Source: a virus
Length of the DNA: 64,000 nucleotides
Reading direction: 5' to 3' (one strand)
IMG/VR virus record: IMGVR_UViG_3300034104_005687
Location: 285,370-349,369 of that record
Both the position numbers and the translations under genes were made by a program. Shown piece after piece: positions 15,912 to 24,806 of this stretch. Position 1 is the stretch's first letter; each line of letters starts with the position of its first letter. The notes under the pieces were generated by a model. It worked only from the letters and a program-made list of their open reading frames with translations, was not told the DNA's origin and made no database searches.

Positions 15912-16344
15912 TGATTTAAAAACACTGTTGGCCACCCAATATGCTTATGTGCTCAAGGCACAGTTGTTTCATTGGAACGTTGAAGGCCCAGACTTTGCCC
16001 AACTACACAAATTTTTTGGCAAGATATACGAAGAAGTGTACGAAAATTCTATAGATCAAACCGCAGAATTTATTCGCATACTTGACGACTACACCCCAGG
16101 CAGCTTTGAACGTTTTGCTGAACTCAGTTTGATTCCTGGTCAAACCAAAATCCCGCGTGCTCGACTCATGATTGAAGAACTGTTCAATGACTCAGAGCAA
16201 TTGATTGCATTGTTGAATCAGTGTTTTGATGTGTCTGAAGCCGAAGATCAACAAGGCATTTGTGATTTCCTTGCTGGTCGTATTGATGCCATGGGCAAGC
16301 ACCGTTGGATGCTGAGAAGTTTCTTGAAAGACCAACGAGCATGA
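15901..16344 (+). CDS. dps: Dps/ferritin-like protein
   Basis: The 147-residue protein starts with GTG, has AGGA upstream, and shows the Dps ferroxidase pattern: FHWNVEGPDFAQLHKFF, then EVYENSIDQTAEFIR supplying the D/E ligands. A long helix near the end contains DAMGKHRWMLRSFL. Dps proteins form 12-mer cages that oxidise and store iron and shield DNA from peroxide. It could protect phage DNA from Fenton chemistry, together with the AhpC/AhpD genes at 47.9-50.4 kb. The start overlaps the upstream gene. Confidence 0.85.
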   Translation: MLVDDLKTLLATQYAYVLKAQLFHWNVEGPDFAQLHKFFGKIYEEVYENSIDQTAEFIRILDDYTPGSFERFAELSLIPGQTKIPRARLMIEELFNDSEQLIALLNQCFDVSEAEDQQGICDFLAGRIDAMGKHRWMLRSFLKDQRA

Positions 16345-17090
16345 CCGTAGATATTCGCACCATATTGCAACGCATTACAGCCATTGAAGAAGGTGCAACC
16401 ACACCAGCTGTGGTCAAGCACGGGCTAAATCCTCAACAGAAGTCAGTGCCGCAGTTGCCTGCATTGTTCAAGCCTAGATCTATCAAAGCATTGGGTGCAA
16501 AGACTGATCCGCAGCATCCCATGAAAGGGTATGCTGTGGGTGCAGATGAAAGTGCAGAGTCCAAGAAGTCTGCCTTGGAAGAAGCCATGGCCCAGGTAGA
16601 AGAAGACATGCTGAGCAAAGTCAAAGCTGATCTCAACAGCTACCTAGACAGATTAGAAAACAAATTGGCCGGTGATGATGGCCAGCGCGACAAAGGCACA
16701 CCTGACTTGGATCGTCTAGAAAAGAAAACTCGCATCGACCGAGACCTAATAGACAAGGCTGTGAATGCTATTGAAAAAGGCCAGGCTGAAAGCGACCAAG
16801 CAGTTGCAGAAGATCCCACACAACAAGACTCTATGTCTGCGGCGCCACCTGTGCCTGTTGAAGATCCTGTGTTGCCTGAATCAGCAGGTCCTGTGTTCAC
16901 AGTGGAAATGAGTGACGGATCATGTTTAGAATGTTGGGGCGACGAAGGACGCGGTTTTGAAGTACGCAGACAAGGTCGTTCTATGCCTAGTCGTTTCCCC
17001 AAAGTTGATCATGCTAAGATGGCCATGGACCTGTTTAGGAATCAGTGGGAACGACAAGACCGTGGGCAGGATTACATAGAGGAACACTGA
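16341..17090 (+). CDS. Conserved phage hypothetical with coiled-coil centre
   Basis: The 249-residue product begins MTVDIRTILQRITAIEEG. IEE followed by G is a possible prohead protease site. A segment with NPQQKSVPQLPALFKPR is followed by a long charged helix (residues about 80-150, rich in E, K, D and L) and an acidic proline-rich linker. A small globular C-terminus contains TVEMSDGSCLECWGDEGRGF. The layout resembles scaffold-like or internal head proteins. It overlaps the Dps stop by four bases. The function is unknown. Confidence 0.65.
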   Translation: MTVDIRTILQRITAIEEGATTPAVVKHGLNPQQKSVPQLPALFKPRSIKALGAKTDPQHPMKGYAVGADESAESKKSALEEAMAQVEEDMLSKVKADLNSYLDRLENKLAGDDGQRDKGTPDLDRLEKKTRIDRDLIDKAVNAIEKGQAESDQAVAEDPTQQDSMSAAPPVPVEDPVLPESAGPVFTVEMSDGSCLECWGDEGRGFEVRRQGRSMPSRFPKVDHAKMAMDLFRNQWERQDRGQDYIEEH

Positions 17091-17228
17091 AATACTGCCG
17101 ATGAAATATCAGTAGCAAACAAGAACACCCTTAGGACCGCACTTGTTGCGAGGGCGCCCGGCTGCTGGGCGTGGTAATCCGATTCGCTACCGGAACCCAC
17201 TAAGTGAGCAAATACCCTCAACAGAGGC

Positions 17229-17257
17229 TTGACTTCGGCCGCTGTTTCATTTATACT
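17229..17257 (+). promoter_or_regulatory. Sigma-70 promoter for the dsbA/polymerase block
   Basis: TTGACT (17229-17234) and TATACT (17252-17257) are separated by 17 bp. AGGAG follows before the ATG at 17281. The 138 bases upstream (17091-17228) are non-coding and contain a GCCCGGCTGCTGGGC hairpin. Confidence 0.8.
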
Positions 17258-17280
17258 AGTGTTTTAAACAGGAGTATTGT

Positions 17281-17541
17281 ATGGAACAAAAAACATTCAA
17301 CGGTGAACAAAAGATCAAACTGATTCAAATCATCAACGAAGGTATGCAGGTCACTCAAGAAATTGAAACTCTAACCGGCGGCCTCAATGACACCATCAAG
17401 GCTGTGGCCGAAGAACTGGAAATCAAACCAGGTGTACTGAAAAAAGCCATCAAGCTGGCACACAAGGCCGAATTTGGCAAAGCCAAACAAGACCACGAAC
17501 TGCTGGAAACAATTTTAGAAACTGTTGGCAAGACCTTATAA
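17281..17541 (+). CDS. dsbA: DsbA-like double-stranded DNA-binding protein
   Basis: The 86-residue helical protein contains KAVAEELEIKPGVLKKAIKL, a helix-turn-helix-like segment, then AHKAEFGKAKQDHELLETIL. Size and composition fit T4 DsbA, which binds DNA near late promoters and aids late transcription. It sits directly before DNA polymerase behind a strong promoter. The assignment rests on size, context and the C-terminal pattern. Confidence 0.7.
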   Translation: MEQKTFNGEQKIKLIQIINEGMQVTQEIETLTGGLNDTIKAVAEELEIKPGVLKKAIKLAHKAEFGKAKQDHELLETILETVGKTL

Positions 17542-17544
17542 ATA
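17537..17544 (+). promoter_or_regulatory. T4-like late promoter box
   Basis: TATAAATA overlaps the stop codon of the DsbA-like gene, 70 bases before the polymerase start. It could allow late transcription of the replication genes, or be chance, since the motif is short. Confidence 0.35.
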
Positions 17545-17613
17545 TCTGTTTCAACAGCGAGTCGCTACCGTAAGCAGCATGAATCACGGCCTTCCGGCCA
17601 TAAACGGAGAACA

Positions 17614-20280
17614 ATGAGTTATATTGACGCACTATTTGATCGTGAGCACGATCGCATTCATGTTGTAGAACGCCGCGATGGCATTCGCAAATATCAAGAG
17701 TACCCTGCAAATTACGTTTTTTACTACGACGATGCTCGTGGCAAATTTCGCAGTATCTACGGCAATCCAGTTTCAAGATTCAGTTCCAAAAACAACAAAG
17801 AATTTCGCAAAGAAGTGCGACAGCACAGCCACAAGCAGTTGTATGAAAGCGATATCAACCCAATCTTTCGTTGTCTAGAAGACAACTACAAGGGTCAAGA
17901 TGGTCCCAAGCTACAAACAGCATTTTTTGACATTGAAGTAGCATTTGACAAAGAGCGTGGGTTTTCACCTACCACAGATCCTTTCAATCCTATCACAGCA
18001 ATATCAGTGTACCTGGACTGGCTGGATCAACTGATTACTATGGCAGTGCCGCCGCGAGGGTTGAGTTGGGAAACTGCACAGGAACTGGTAGCAGAGTTTG
18101 ACAACACATTTTTGTTTGAACGTGAAGAAGACATGATCAAGATGTTTCTTGACATCATCGATGATGCTGATGTGTTGAGTGGTTGGAACTCCGAGGGCTA
18201 TGATATACCTTACACAGTAAACCGTACCACACGGGTGCTCAGCAAGGATGACACTCGCAAGTTTTGCTTGTGGGGACAGTTGCCCAAAAAACGCATGTTT
18301 GAACGTTTTGGTGCAGAGAACGAAACATACGACTTGATTGGTCGAGTGCATATGGACTATATGCAACTGTATCGCAAGTACACTTACGAAGAACGTCACA
18401 GTTATAGCCTAGATGCCATTGCTGAATACGAACTAGGCGAACGCAAGACACAGTTCGAAGGCACACTGGATCAGTTGTATAATCAACACTTCAAGAAGTT
18501 TATTGAATACAACCGTCAGGACACTGCACTGATCGGCAGACTGGACAAGAAGCTGAAGTTCTTGGATCTGGCCAACGTGTTGGCACATGAAAACACTGTG
18601 CTGTTGCAGACCACCATGGGTGCTGTGGCAGTGACTGAGCAAGCTATTATTATCGAAGCCCACGAACGTGGAGTTGTTGTTCCTAACCGCAAAGAAAGAC
18701 TCGCAGATGAAGACACACAAGCCGCAGGTGCCTATGTTGCTTACCCCAAAAAAGGCATCCATGAATACATTGGCAGTATTGACATCAACTCGCTCTATCC
18801 CTCGGCTATTCGTGCGCTCAACATGGGGCCAGAAACCATTGTTGGTCAACTCAGACCCACGGCAACTGATAAATTGATTCGTGACAACATGTCTCAAGGG
18901 CAAAGCTTTGCTGCTGCCTGGGAAGGCTTGTTTGCCAGCATAGAGTATACTGCTGTGATGGAACAGAATCGCGGCAGCGAAATCACCATTGACTGGCAAG
19001 ATGGCACAGAAAGCACACACTCAGGTGCTGAAATTTGGCACATGATTTTTGATTCTAACCAGCCCTGGATCATGAGCGCCAATGGCACTATTTTCACTTA
19101 TGAACGTGAAGCAGTGATTCCAGGCCTGCTGAAACGTTGGTATGCTGAACGCAAACAAATGCAGGCCAAACTCAAAGAGTGCATTGACTCAGGAGACAAA
19201 GCTGCCGAAGAGTATTGGGACAAGCGTCAATTGGTCAAGAAGATTAACTTGAACAGCTTGTATGGTGCTATTTTGAATCCAGGATGTAGATTCTTTGACA
19301 AACGTATTGGACAGAGTACCACACTCACAGGCCGTAGTATTGCTAAACACATGGATGCGTATGTCAACGAATGTATCACAGGCAAATATGATCATGTGGG
19401 CGAGACCATCATCTATGGCGACACAGATTCGTGTTATTTCTCGGCCTGGCCAGTGTTGCAGAAGTCTGTGGAAGCTGGCGAAATGGAATGGAACAAAGAA
19501 ATTTGCATTCAGCTGTATGATTCAATTGCTGATCAAGTCAACGAAAGCTTTCCTGGATTTATGGAGCAAGCATTTCATTGTCCCAGGGAAATGGGTTCAG
19601 TGATCAAGGGCGGTCGAGAAGTTGTGGCATCAAAAGGACTGTTTATTACCAAAAAGCGATATGCTGTGATGATTGTGGACAAAGAAGGCAAACGTCAAGA
19701 CATCAATGGCAAGCCGGGCAAGGTCAAAGCCATGGGGCTGGATCTAAAACGCAGCGATACTCCCAAAGTGATTCAAGACTTCTTGAGTGATGTATTGCAC
19801 GATGTGCTAACAGATGCCACACGCGATGCTGTGGTTGAAAAAATACGCACATTCAAATATGTGTTTTCAGAACGTCCAGCCTGGGAAAAAGGTTCACCCA
19901 AGCGTGTCAACAATTTGACCAAGTATGGTGCTGCCGAGGCTGCGCAAGGCAAAGCCAATATGCCAGGACATGTGCGAGCAGCACTGAACTGGAACACACT
20001 GCGTCGCATGAACAGCGACAACTATTCAATGCAGATTGTGGATGGCATGAAAACCATTGTGTGCAAGTTAAAGTCGAATGCATTGGGCTGGACATCAATT
20101 GGTTATCCCACTGACGAGCAGAGACTGCCCGCCTGGTTCACAGAATTGCCTTTTGATGACGGGCTCATGGAAGCCACTGTGGTTGACGGCAAAGTTGACA
20201 ACTTGTTGGGTGTGTTGGACTGGGACTTGGCAGCAGCCACCAACACTGAAAACACATTTACCTCACTGTTTAGCTTCTAA
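17614..20280 (+). CDS. 43: T4-type family B DNA polymerase
   Basis: The 888-residue enzyme has all expected motifs. Exo I is FFDIEVA (D106, E108), Exo II is SGWNSEGYDIPY and Exo III is YNRQDTALIG. Polymerase motif A is DINSLYPSAI near residue 390, motif B is KKINLNSLYGAI and motif C is YGDTDS near 601. Length matches T4 gp43. It replicates phage DNA together with the sliding clamp encoded at 21279. CGGAG precedes the ATG. It ends in a TAATG overlap with a methyltransferase-like gene. No truncation, intron or intein is seen. Confidence 0.97.
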   Translation: MSYIDALFDREHDRIHVVERRDGIRKYQEYPANYVFYYDDARGKFRSIYGNPVSRFSSKNNKEFRKEVRQHSHKQLYESDINPIFRCLEDNYKGQDGPKLQTAFFDIEVAFDKERGFSPTTDPFNPITAISVYLDWLDQLITMAVPPRGLSWETAQELVAEFDNTFLFEREEDMIKMFLDIIDDADVLSGWNSEGYDIPYTVNRTTRVLSKDDTRKFCLWGQLPKKRMFERFGAENETYDLIGRVHMDYMQLYRKYTYEERHSYSLDAIAEYELGERKTQFEGTLDQLYNQHFKKFIEYNRQDTALIGRLDKKLKFLDLANVLAHENTVLLQTTMGAVAVTEQAIIIEAHERGVVVPNRKERLADEDTQAAGAYVAYPKKGIHEYIGSIDINSLYPSAIRALNMGPETIVGQLRPTATDKLIRDNMSQGQSFAAAWEGLFASIEYTAVMEQNRGSEITIDWQDGTESTHSGAEIWHMIFDSNQPWIMSANGTIFTYEREAVIPGLLKRWYAERKQMQAKLKECIDSGDKAAEEYWDKRQLVKKINLNSLYGAILNPGCRFFDKRIGQSTTLTGRSIAKHMDAYVNECITGKYDHVGETIIYGDTDSCYFSAWPVLQKSVEAGEMEWNKEICIQLYDSIADQVNESFPGFMEQAFHCPREMGSVIKGGREVVASKGLFITKKRYAVMIVDKEGKRQDINGKPGKVKAMGLDLKRSDTPKVIQDFLSDVLHDVLTDATRDAVVEKIRTFKYVFSERPAWEKGSPKRVNNLTKYGAAEAAQGKANMPGHVRAALNWNTLRRMNSDNYSMQIVDGMKTIVCKLKSNALGWTSIGYPTDEQRLPAWFTELPFDDGLMEATVVDGKVDNLLGVLDWDLAAATNTENTFTSLFSF

Positions 20281-21221
20281 TGAAACTGAGTGATTTGGTT
20301 GCCTATAGAAACTTGTTGGAAGAATATTCCCTGGCGGATATTCACCAACAGTCTCGCGGTCAGCTCAATGCTGTGATGCATCAAGTGGTCAACCATGGAC
20401 TACAATTCAAACAGTTCAGCAGGGAACTGGGGCAGGATGCTGCCGCAATTGATTCAGCATTTGTCAAATTTGGTACCACTATCAACGACATCAAACAACA
20501 CCTAGATGTGTTGATTGAGCAACAATATCCCGACATGCTTAGAGAAAGCCTGCGTTGGTTTGAACACGAAAGCATATACGAGGCCACTGACTATGTGCTG
20601 AATCGCAAACTGCATCTTGATCCAGCTAGTCAGGAATTGTTGTTGGGTCGAGTATTGAGATACACTGATTGGCGATTGCCTGGGTTGTGTTTTAGACCTG
20701 GATTAGAAAAATGGGTAGAACACTTGGTACCCTTGGATCCGTTGTATCTGGTAGACCACAACACTGAGTTATTGGCACCAGCAGTGGCAGGGTTTCACGA
20801 GCAGTATCAGCGCAGACTGAGATTGTATACCATTAATGATTGCAACAACAATCAGGCTATTTTATCACAACTACCCAACAATCAATTTGGTTATGTGTTT
20901 GCCTACAACTGGTTCAATTTCAAACCATTGCAGGTAATCGAGCAGTACCTACGTGAACTGTGGCACAAGGTACGACCTGGCGGTACAGTGTTGATGACAT
21001 TCAATGACTGCGATTATGCACATGGTGTTGCACTAGCCGAACGCAATTTTATGTGCTTTACCCCGGGCACACGCATCATGAAGGCTGCCGAAACAGTGGG
21101 GTTTGACACCCTGGATCGACATCGCGGGCTAGGTGATGTAGCCTGGTTAGAATTCCAAAAGCCCGGAAAAATTTACAGCCTGCGCGGCGGCCAAACATTG
21201 GCCAAAATAATTGAGAAATAA
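20280..21221 (+). CDS. Methyltransferase-like protein with long helical N-terminus
   Basis: The 313-residue product begins with about 95 residues of predicted helix, followed by a class I methyltransferase-like region. LYLVDHNTELLAP supplies the acidic loop, LPNNQFGYVFAYNWFNF the motif IV region, and LWHKVRPGGTVLMTFNDCDY the PGG strand typical of this fold. The glycine-rich SAM loop is not obvious, so activity is uncertain. It lies between polymerase and clamp, so it may act on DNA or on the modified-base pathway. Confidence 0.6.
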   Translation: MKLSDLVAYRNLLEEYSLADIHQQSRGQLNAVMHQVVNHGLQFKQFSRELGQDAAAIDSAFVKFGTTINDIKQHLDVLIEQQYPDMLRESLRWFEHESIYEATDYVLNRKLHLDPASQELLLGRVLRYTDWRLPGLCFRPGLEKWVEHLVPLDPLYLVDHNTELLAPAVAGFHEQYQRRLRLYTINDCNNNQAILSQLPNNQFGYVFAYNWFNFKPLQVIEQYLRELWHKVRPGGTVLMTFNDCDYAHGVALAERNFMCFTPGTRIMKAAETVGFDTLDRHRGLGDVAWLEFQKPGKIYSLRGGQTLAKIIEK

Positions 21222-21232
21222 TATCAATTTAG

Positions 21233-21261
21233 TTGAAAAATCTAAATATATCCTGTATAAT
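21233..21261 (+). promoter_or_regulatory. Sigma-70 promoter for the sliding clamp
   Basis: TTGAAA (21233-21238), 17 bp, TATAAT (21256-21261). AAAGGAG at 21267-21273 is a strong ribosome binding site for the ATG at 21279. Confidence 0.8.
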
Positions 21262-21278
21262 TGTTTAAAGGAGAAATC

Positions 21279-22001
21279 ATGAGAGACCATTTGTTAGACC
21301 TAGTACAACACAGCATTGACCTTGGCTGTATCGACATGTTGAAAATTGAGGGCACTGAGACCGAGACCAAAATCATTGGTGTAGGCAATGATCAAAGTGT
21401 GGTGATTGATGGTGTATTCCATCATCCAATTGCTGAGTTTGTGGGATCGTTTGGCATGCCTAATCTGCCCAAACTCAAAACTATTTTGAATCTTGATGAG
21501 TACAAACAAGATGCCAACTTGACCATGAGCCGCAACAACAGCGGTGATCTTGACGGCATTGAATTTGCCAACAAGTCTGGAGACTTTCGCAACACCTATC
21601 GATTCATGGTAGCAAATGTTGTGGCCAGCAAAGTGCCCACACCTAAGTTCCGTGGAGCCAACTGGCACGTTGAATTCCAGCCAGCCGCTGCCAACATTCA
21701 ACGCCTGAAATGGCAAATGAGTGCCAATGCTGAAGAACCCAACTTTCAAACCAAAGTTGAAAACGGCGATTTGAAGTTCAGCTTTGGTGCAGCGGCCACA
21801 CACGCTGGCAACTTTGTGTTTCAATCAGCAGTGACAGGAACACTCAAACGCAGTTGGAATTATCCTGCCGCACAGATTGCCAGCATTTTAGGCAGCAGTG
21901 GCGACAAAACCATGAAACTCAGTGACGATGGTGCTATGCAGATCACTGTGGATTCAGGACTGGCTGTTTACAACTACATCATCCCTGCTCAGACCAAGTA
22001 A
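21279..22001 (+). CDS. 45: DNA polymerase sliding clamp (gp45-like)
   Basis: The 240-residue protein has the length and strand-rich pattern of T4 gp45. It includes DLDGIEFANKSGDFRNTYRF in the first half and a closing MQITVDSGLAVYNYIIPAQ, which resembles the C-terminal strand of PCNA-fold clamps. The clamp forms a ring that tethers polymerase, and in T4 also activates late transcription. Its own promoter and strong ribosome binding site suit an abundant protein. It overlaps the DpdA-like gene (TAATG). Confidence 0.85.
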   Translation: MRDHLLDLVQHSIDLGCIDMLKIEGTETETKIIGVGNDQSVVIDGVFHHPIAEFVGSFGMPNLPKLKTILNLDEYKQDANLTMSRNNSGDLDGIEFANKSGDFRNTYRFMVANVVASKVPTPKFRGANWHVEFQPAAANIQRLKWQMSANAEEPNFQTKVENGDLKFSFGAAATHAGNFVFQSAVTGTLKRSWNYPAAQIASILGSSGDKTMKLSDDGAMQITVDSGLAVYNYIIPAQTK

Positions 22002-23635
22002 TGACTGATTCTATTGTTCAAGACAATCTCACAGCCAAGCAGTCAGACTATGCTGTGTTTTTACCAGCTATCTCAGGCTTCTATGCTACCTTTGTAGGAA
22101 AACAAAGGAACGAGCACTATGTGGATCCTGCACGTTTCCCTGCTGGGCTCACAGACATGGAACAGATGAATTGGCTCAACAGCCAAAAAGCCTTGTTTCC
22201 GTATCGTTGGAGTCTGTATTCTGGTGGGCATGCCAACTTGGACTTGAACAAGCAGGACTGGTCAGAGGACATGGTTCGCAACCGAGAGCCCGGCACGTTC
22301 ATCCTAGGCGACTCAGGTGGATTTCAAATTGCCAAAGGCCTGTGGGAAGGCGATTGGAAAGCCAACTCGGGTTGTCCAAAAGCACAAAAGAAACGTGAGT
22401 TGATTCTAAACTGGCTAGACACAGTGGCTGACTACGGAATGATTCTTGATATTCCAACTTGGGTCATTCACGACAAGAAAGCATCAGAAGCCTGTCAGAT
22501 TACCACATTGCAAGAAGCCGTGGATGCCACCAAGTTCAACAACGAATACTTCATGCGTCACCGCAAGGGTGTAAAGAATGGTGGTGCCAAGTTCTTGAAC
22601 GTGTTGCAGGGAGACAACCACACCAGTGCGGATGCATGGTACGAGACCATGAAGGAATATTGTGATCCTGCAAAATATCCAGACACACATTTTGATGGGT
22701 GGTCAATGGGTGGTCAGAACATGTGCGATGTTCATTTGGTGTTGCGACGACTGGTGGCTTTGCGATACGACAACTTGCTGCAACAGGGAGTACATGACTG
22801 GATGCACTTCTTGGGCACATCAAAACTAGAGTGGGCGGTGTTGCTCACTGTTATTCAGAGAGCTGTGAGAAAATATGTCAACCCTGCTTTTACTATCTCT
22901 TTTGATTGTGCTAGTCCATTCCTTGCAACGGCGAACGGGCAAGTCTATTTTGAAAACGTTTTTGAGCACGATTCTAAGTGGTCGTACAGAATGGCGCCGT
23001 CGGCAGACGACAAAAAGTACTCAACAGACACCCGCAAGTGGTCAGACGGAGTAGTACAAGACGGTGTCTATCCACGTTGGGAAGACTCACCAATCAGCAA
23101 CATGCTGAAGATGAAAGACATCTGTATCTACAAGCCAGGTGTGCCCAAAGCAGGTGTTGTTATCACAGAAGAAAACTTCCGTGATCCAGAAATGTATGAT
23201 GTATTGCCTGATGTCAACAAGAACAGCAAGTGGGGTAAGACATCCTGGGACAGTTTCAGTTATGCCTTGCTGATGGGTCACAACGTTTGGATGCATTTGA
23301 CTGCGGTGCAAGAAGCCAACCGACGCTTTGATGCTGGTGAACATCCTGCTATGATGCAACGTTCGGGAGGTGATTACGCCAAGTTTGCGGACATTGTAGA
23401 AGCTATCTTTGCAGCACCAGACCGTGACAGTGCAGAAGCCATAATTGAACACTATGACACATACTGGATGGAGATTGTGGGCACACGCGGATTCAAAGGC
23501 AAAAAGACCAAAAACGCACGTACACAGTTCAACGCATTGTTCAGTTTGGACGAACCCGAGGTTGCACAATCCAATGACGACAGTGTACAATTAGACAACA
23601 ACAAACTCGATCAACTAGAGCAGGATCAACAATGA
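22001..23635 (+). CDS. dpdA: DpdA-like 7-deazaguanine DNA transglycosylase (TGT family)
   Basis: The 544-residue protein has the order of motifs found in tRNA-guanine transglycosylases. These are ILGDSGGFQIAKG (base recognition and general acid), MILDIPTW, AKFLNVLQGDN (the VQGG region), FDGWSMGG (GGLAVGE region), HFLGTSKLEWAVLL, and TISFDCASPF with the nucleophile-type Asp. It is longer than bacterial TGT and lacks the usual zinc-binding C-terminal motif, as in phage DpdA enzymes that insert 7-deazaguanines into DNA. FolE, QueD and QueE in the same window supply the precursor. The family call is strong; DNA as substrate is inferred from context. Confidence 0.85.
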   Translation: MTDSIVQDNLTAKQSDYAVFLPAISGFYATFVGKQRNEHYVDPARFPAGLTDMEQMNWLNSQKALFPYRWSLYSGGHANLDLNKQDWSEDMVRNREPGTFILGDSGGFQIAKGLWEGDWKANSGCPKAQKKRELILNWLDTVADYGMILDIPTWVIHDKKASEACQITTLQEAVDATKFNNEYFMRHRKGVKNGGAKFLNVLQGDNHTSADAWYETMKEYCDPAKYPDTHFDGWSMGGQNMCDVHLVLRRLVALRYDNLLQQGVHDWMHFLGTSKLEWAVLLTVIQRAVRKYVNPAFTISFDCASPFLATANGQVYFENVFEHDSKWSYRMAPSADDKKYSTDTRKWSDGVVQDGVYPRWEDSPISNMLKMKDICIYKPGVPKAGVVITEENFRDPEMYDVLPDVNKNSKWGKTSWDSFSYALLMGHNVWMHLTAVQEANRRFDAGEHPAMMQRSGGDYAKFADIVEAIFAAPDRDSAEAIIEHYDTYWMEIVGTRGFKGKKTKNARTQFNALFSLDEPEVAQSNDDSVQLDNNKLDQLEQDQQ

Positions 23636-24129
23636 ATCGCAAAGGACACGACCATGTGAATTTTTTCACTGGTACAGAAGTAGAAAAAACTCCTGCATTT
23701 GGCAAACAAACACTGTTTGTGGTAGGTGTGCAAAGTGTCGAAAGTGTTGCACTGAATTTACAAGGCTGCGAACATATCTTTTTTGGAGCCAATCACAGCT
23801 TTGATCCCAAAGACAATCTAGAGTGGGCACGTTGGGAAGGCATGATCGGATACTTTCTTGAGCGTGGTTATTTGTGCAGTTTGGATATTCCCACAAGTGC
23901 TGTAGAGCAATTCAATGACTCGGGCTTGTGCGAATATCGCAACTTTGTGCCACAGATTCGTGTGAGCATTCCGTATATTAAATTGTGGAACTACAACACC
24001 ATGATCAAGATTGACGACAACGATTTTGACGCAACCAATCCCGGCGTATGGACGCACAGCTTGCACAGCCTAATGTCAAAGCGAACGTTCACAGACTGGG
24101 ATCAATACAACAAGGACCAACCTATATGA
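23632..24129 (+). CDS. Hypothetical protein coupled to the DpdA-like gene
   Basis: This 165-residue protein starts inside the DpdA-like stop codon (ATGA). It begins MNRKGHDHVNFFTGTEVE and contains LFVVGVQ and HIFFGANHSF, with alternating strands and helices that suggest a compact alpha/beta domain. No catalytic motif is recognised. Its tight coupling to the transglycosylase makes a partner or accessory role in base modification possible. Confidence 0.6.
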   Translation: MNRKGHDHVNFFTGTEVEKTPAFGKQTLFVVGVQSVESVALNLQGCEHIFFGANHSFDPKDNLEWARWEGMIGYFLERGYLCSLDIPTSAVEQFNDSGLCEYRNFVPQIRVSIPYIKLWNYNTMIKIDDNDFDATNPGVWTHSLHSLMSKRTFTDWDQYNKDQPI

Positions 24130-24569
24130 ATCAACAACAAAGAGAAACAGTAGAACGCATTATGACTGCGGCAGAGCGTAAAATTTGGATCACGTTTCGC
24201 AAGGAAGGCATTCACTGCTATCCTGCAGCCGCAACTGATCCTGCACTGGCCACAGGCGACGAGTATGATGTGAGCTTTCTTGGCACACCACACCGTCACA
24301 TCTTTCACTTTCGTGTTTGGATCGACGTGATTCACAATGATCGAGACATTGAGTTCATCCAGTTCAAACGCTGGTTAGAGAATCTTTACAGAGACAGTAT
24401 TCTACAGTTGGATTACAAGAGCTGTGAAATGATGGCAGATGATCTATATCTACAGATTGCTGCAAAGTATCCAGATCGTGCGGTCTGGATTGAGGTTGCC
24501 GAAGATGGTGAAAACGGCGCCCTTATAAAGTACGAAACTTACCGCCCTCAACTCAGTGTTAACATTTAA
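24126..24569 (+). CDS. Hypothetical phage protein
   Basis: The start at 24126 overlaps the previous stop (ATGA) and gives a 147-residue protein. It contains HRHIFHFRVWIDVIHNDRDI, an aromatic and histidine-rich centre, and then a helix with LDYKSCEMMADDLY. It is acidic overall. No family is recognised. It remains in the replication operon. Confidence 0.6.
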   Translation: MNQQQRETVERIMTAAERKIWITFRKEGIHCYPAAATDPALATGDEYDVSFLGTPHRHIFHFRVWIDVIHNDRDIEFIQFKRWLENLYRDSILQLDYKSCEMMADDLYLQIAAKYPDRAVWIEVAEDGENGALIKYETYRPQLSVNI

Positions 24570-24578
24570 GGAAGTATC

Positions 24579-24806
24579 ATGGCCAAGCCTACATTCAAAC
24601 CCAACCAGCGCCTGACTGAGATCTTTGAAGATCTCGAAGTGTTCTTGGAATTCTGCCAAGACTACGGGTATCGTTACAACGAGAGCGATCTCTACAACTT
24701 CAAAAGCTATGCTTGGCAACAGTTTACCAAGTACAGCACCGGCAAGAACGCCAAGAACATGTGGTGGGAAGATGCACGCCGCTTTGCAGGATACCGCCCA
24801 GCATGA
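24579..24806 (+). CDS. Small hypothetical phage protein
   Basis: This 75-residue, helix-rich protein is rich in Phe, Tyr and Trp (LEFCQDYGYRYNESDLYNF). AAGGA lies upstream of the ATG. Its stop overlaps the start of the next gene. The function is unknown. Confidence 0.6.
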   Translation: MAKPTFKPNQRLTEIFEDLEVFLEFCQDYGYRYNESDLYNFKSYAWQQFTKYSTGKNAKNMWWEDARRFAGYRPA

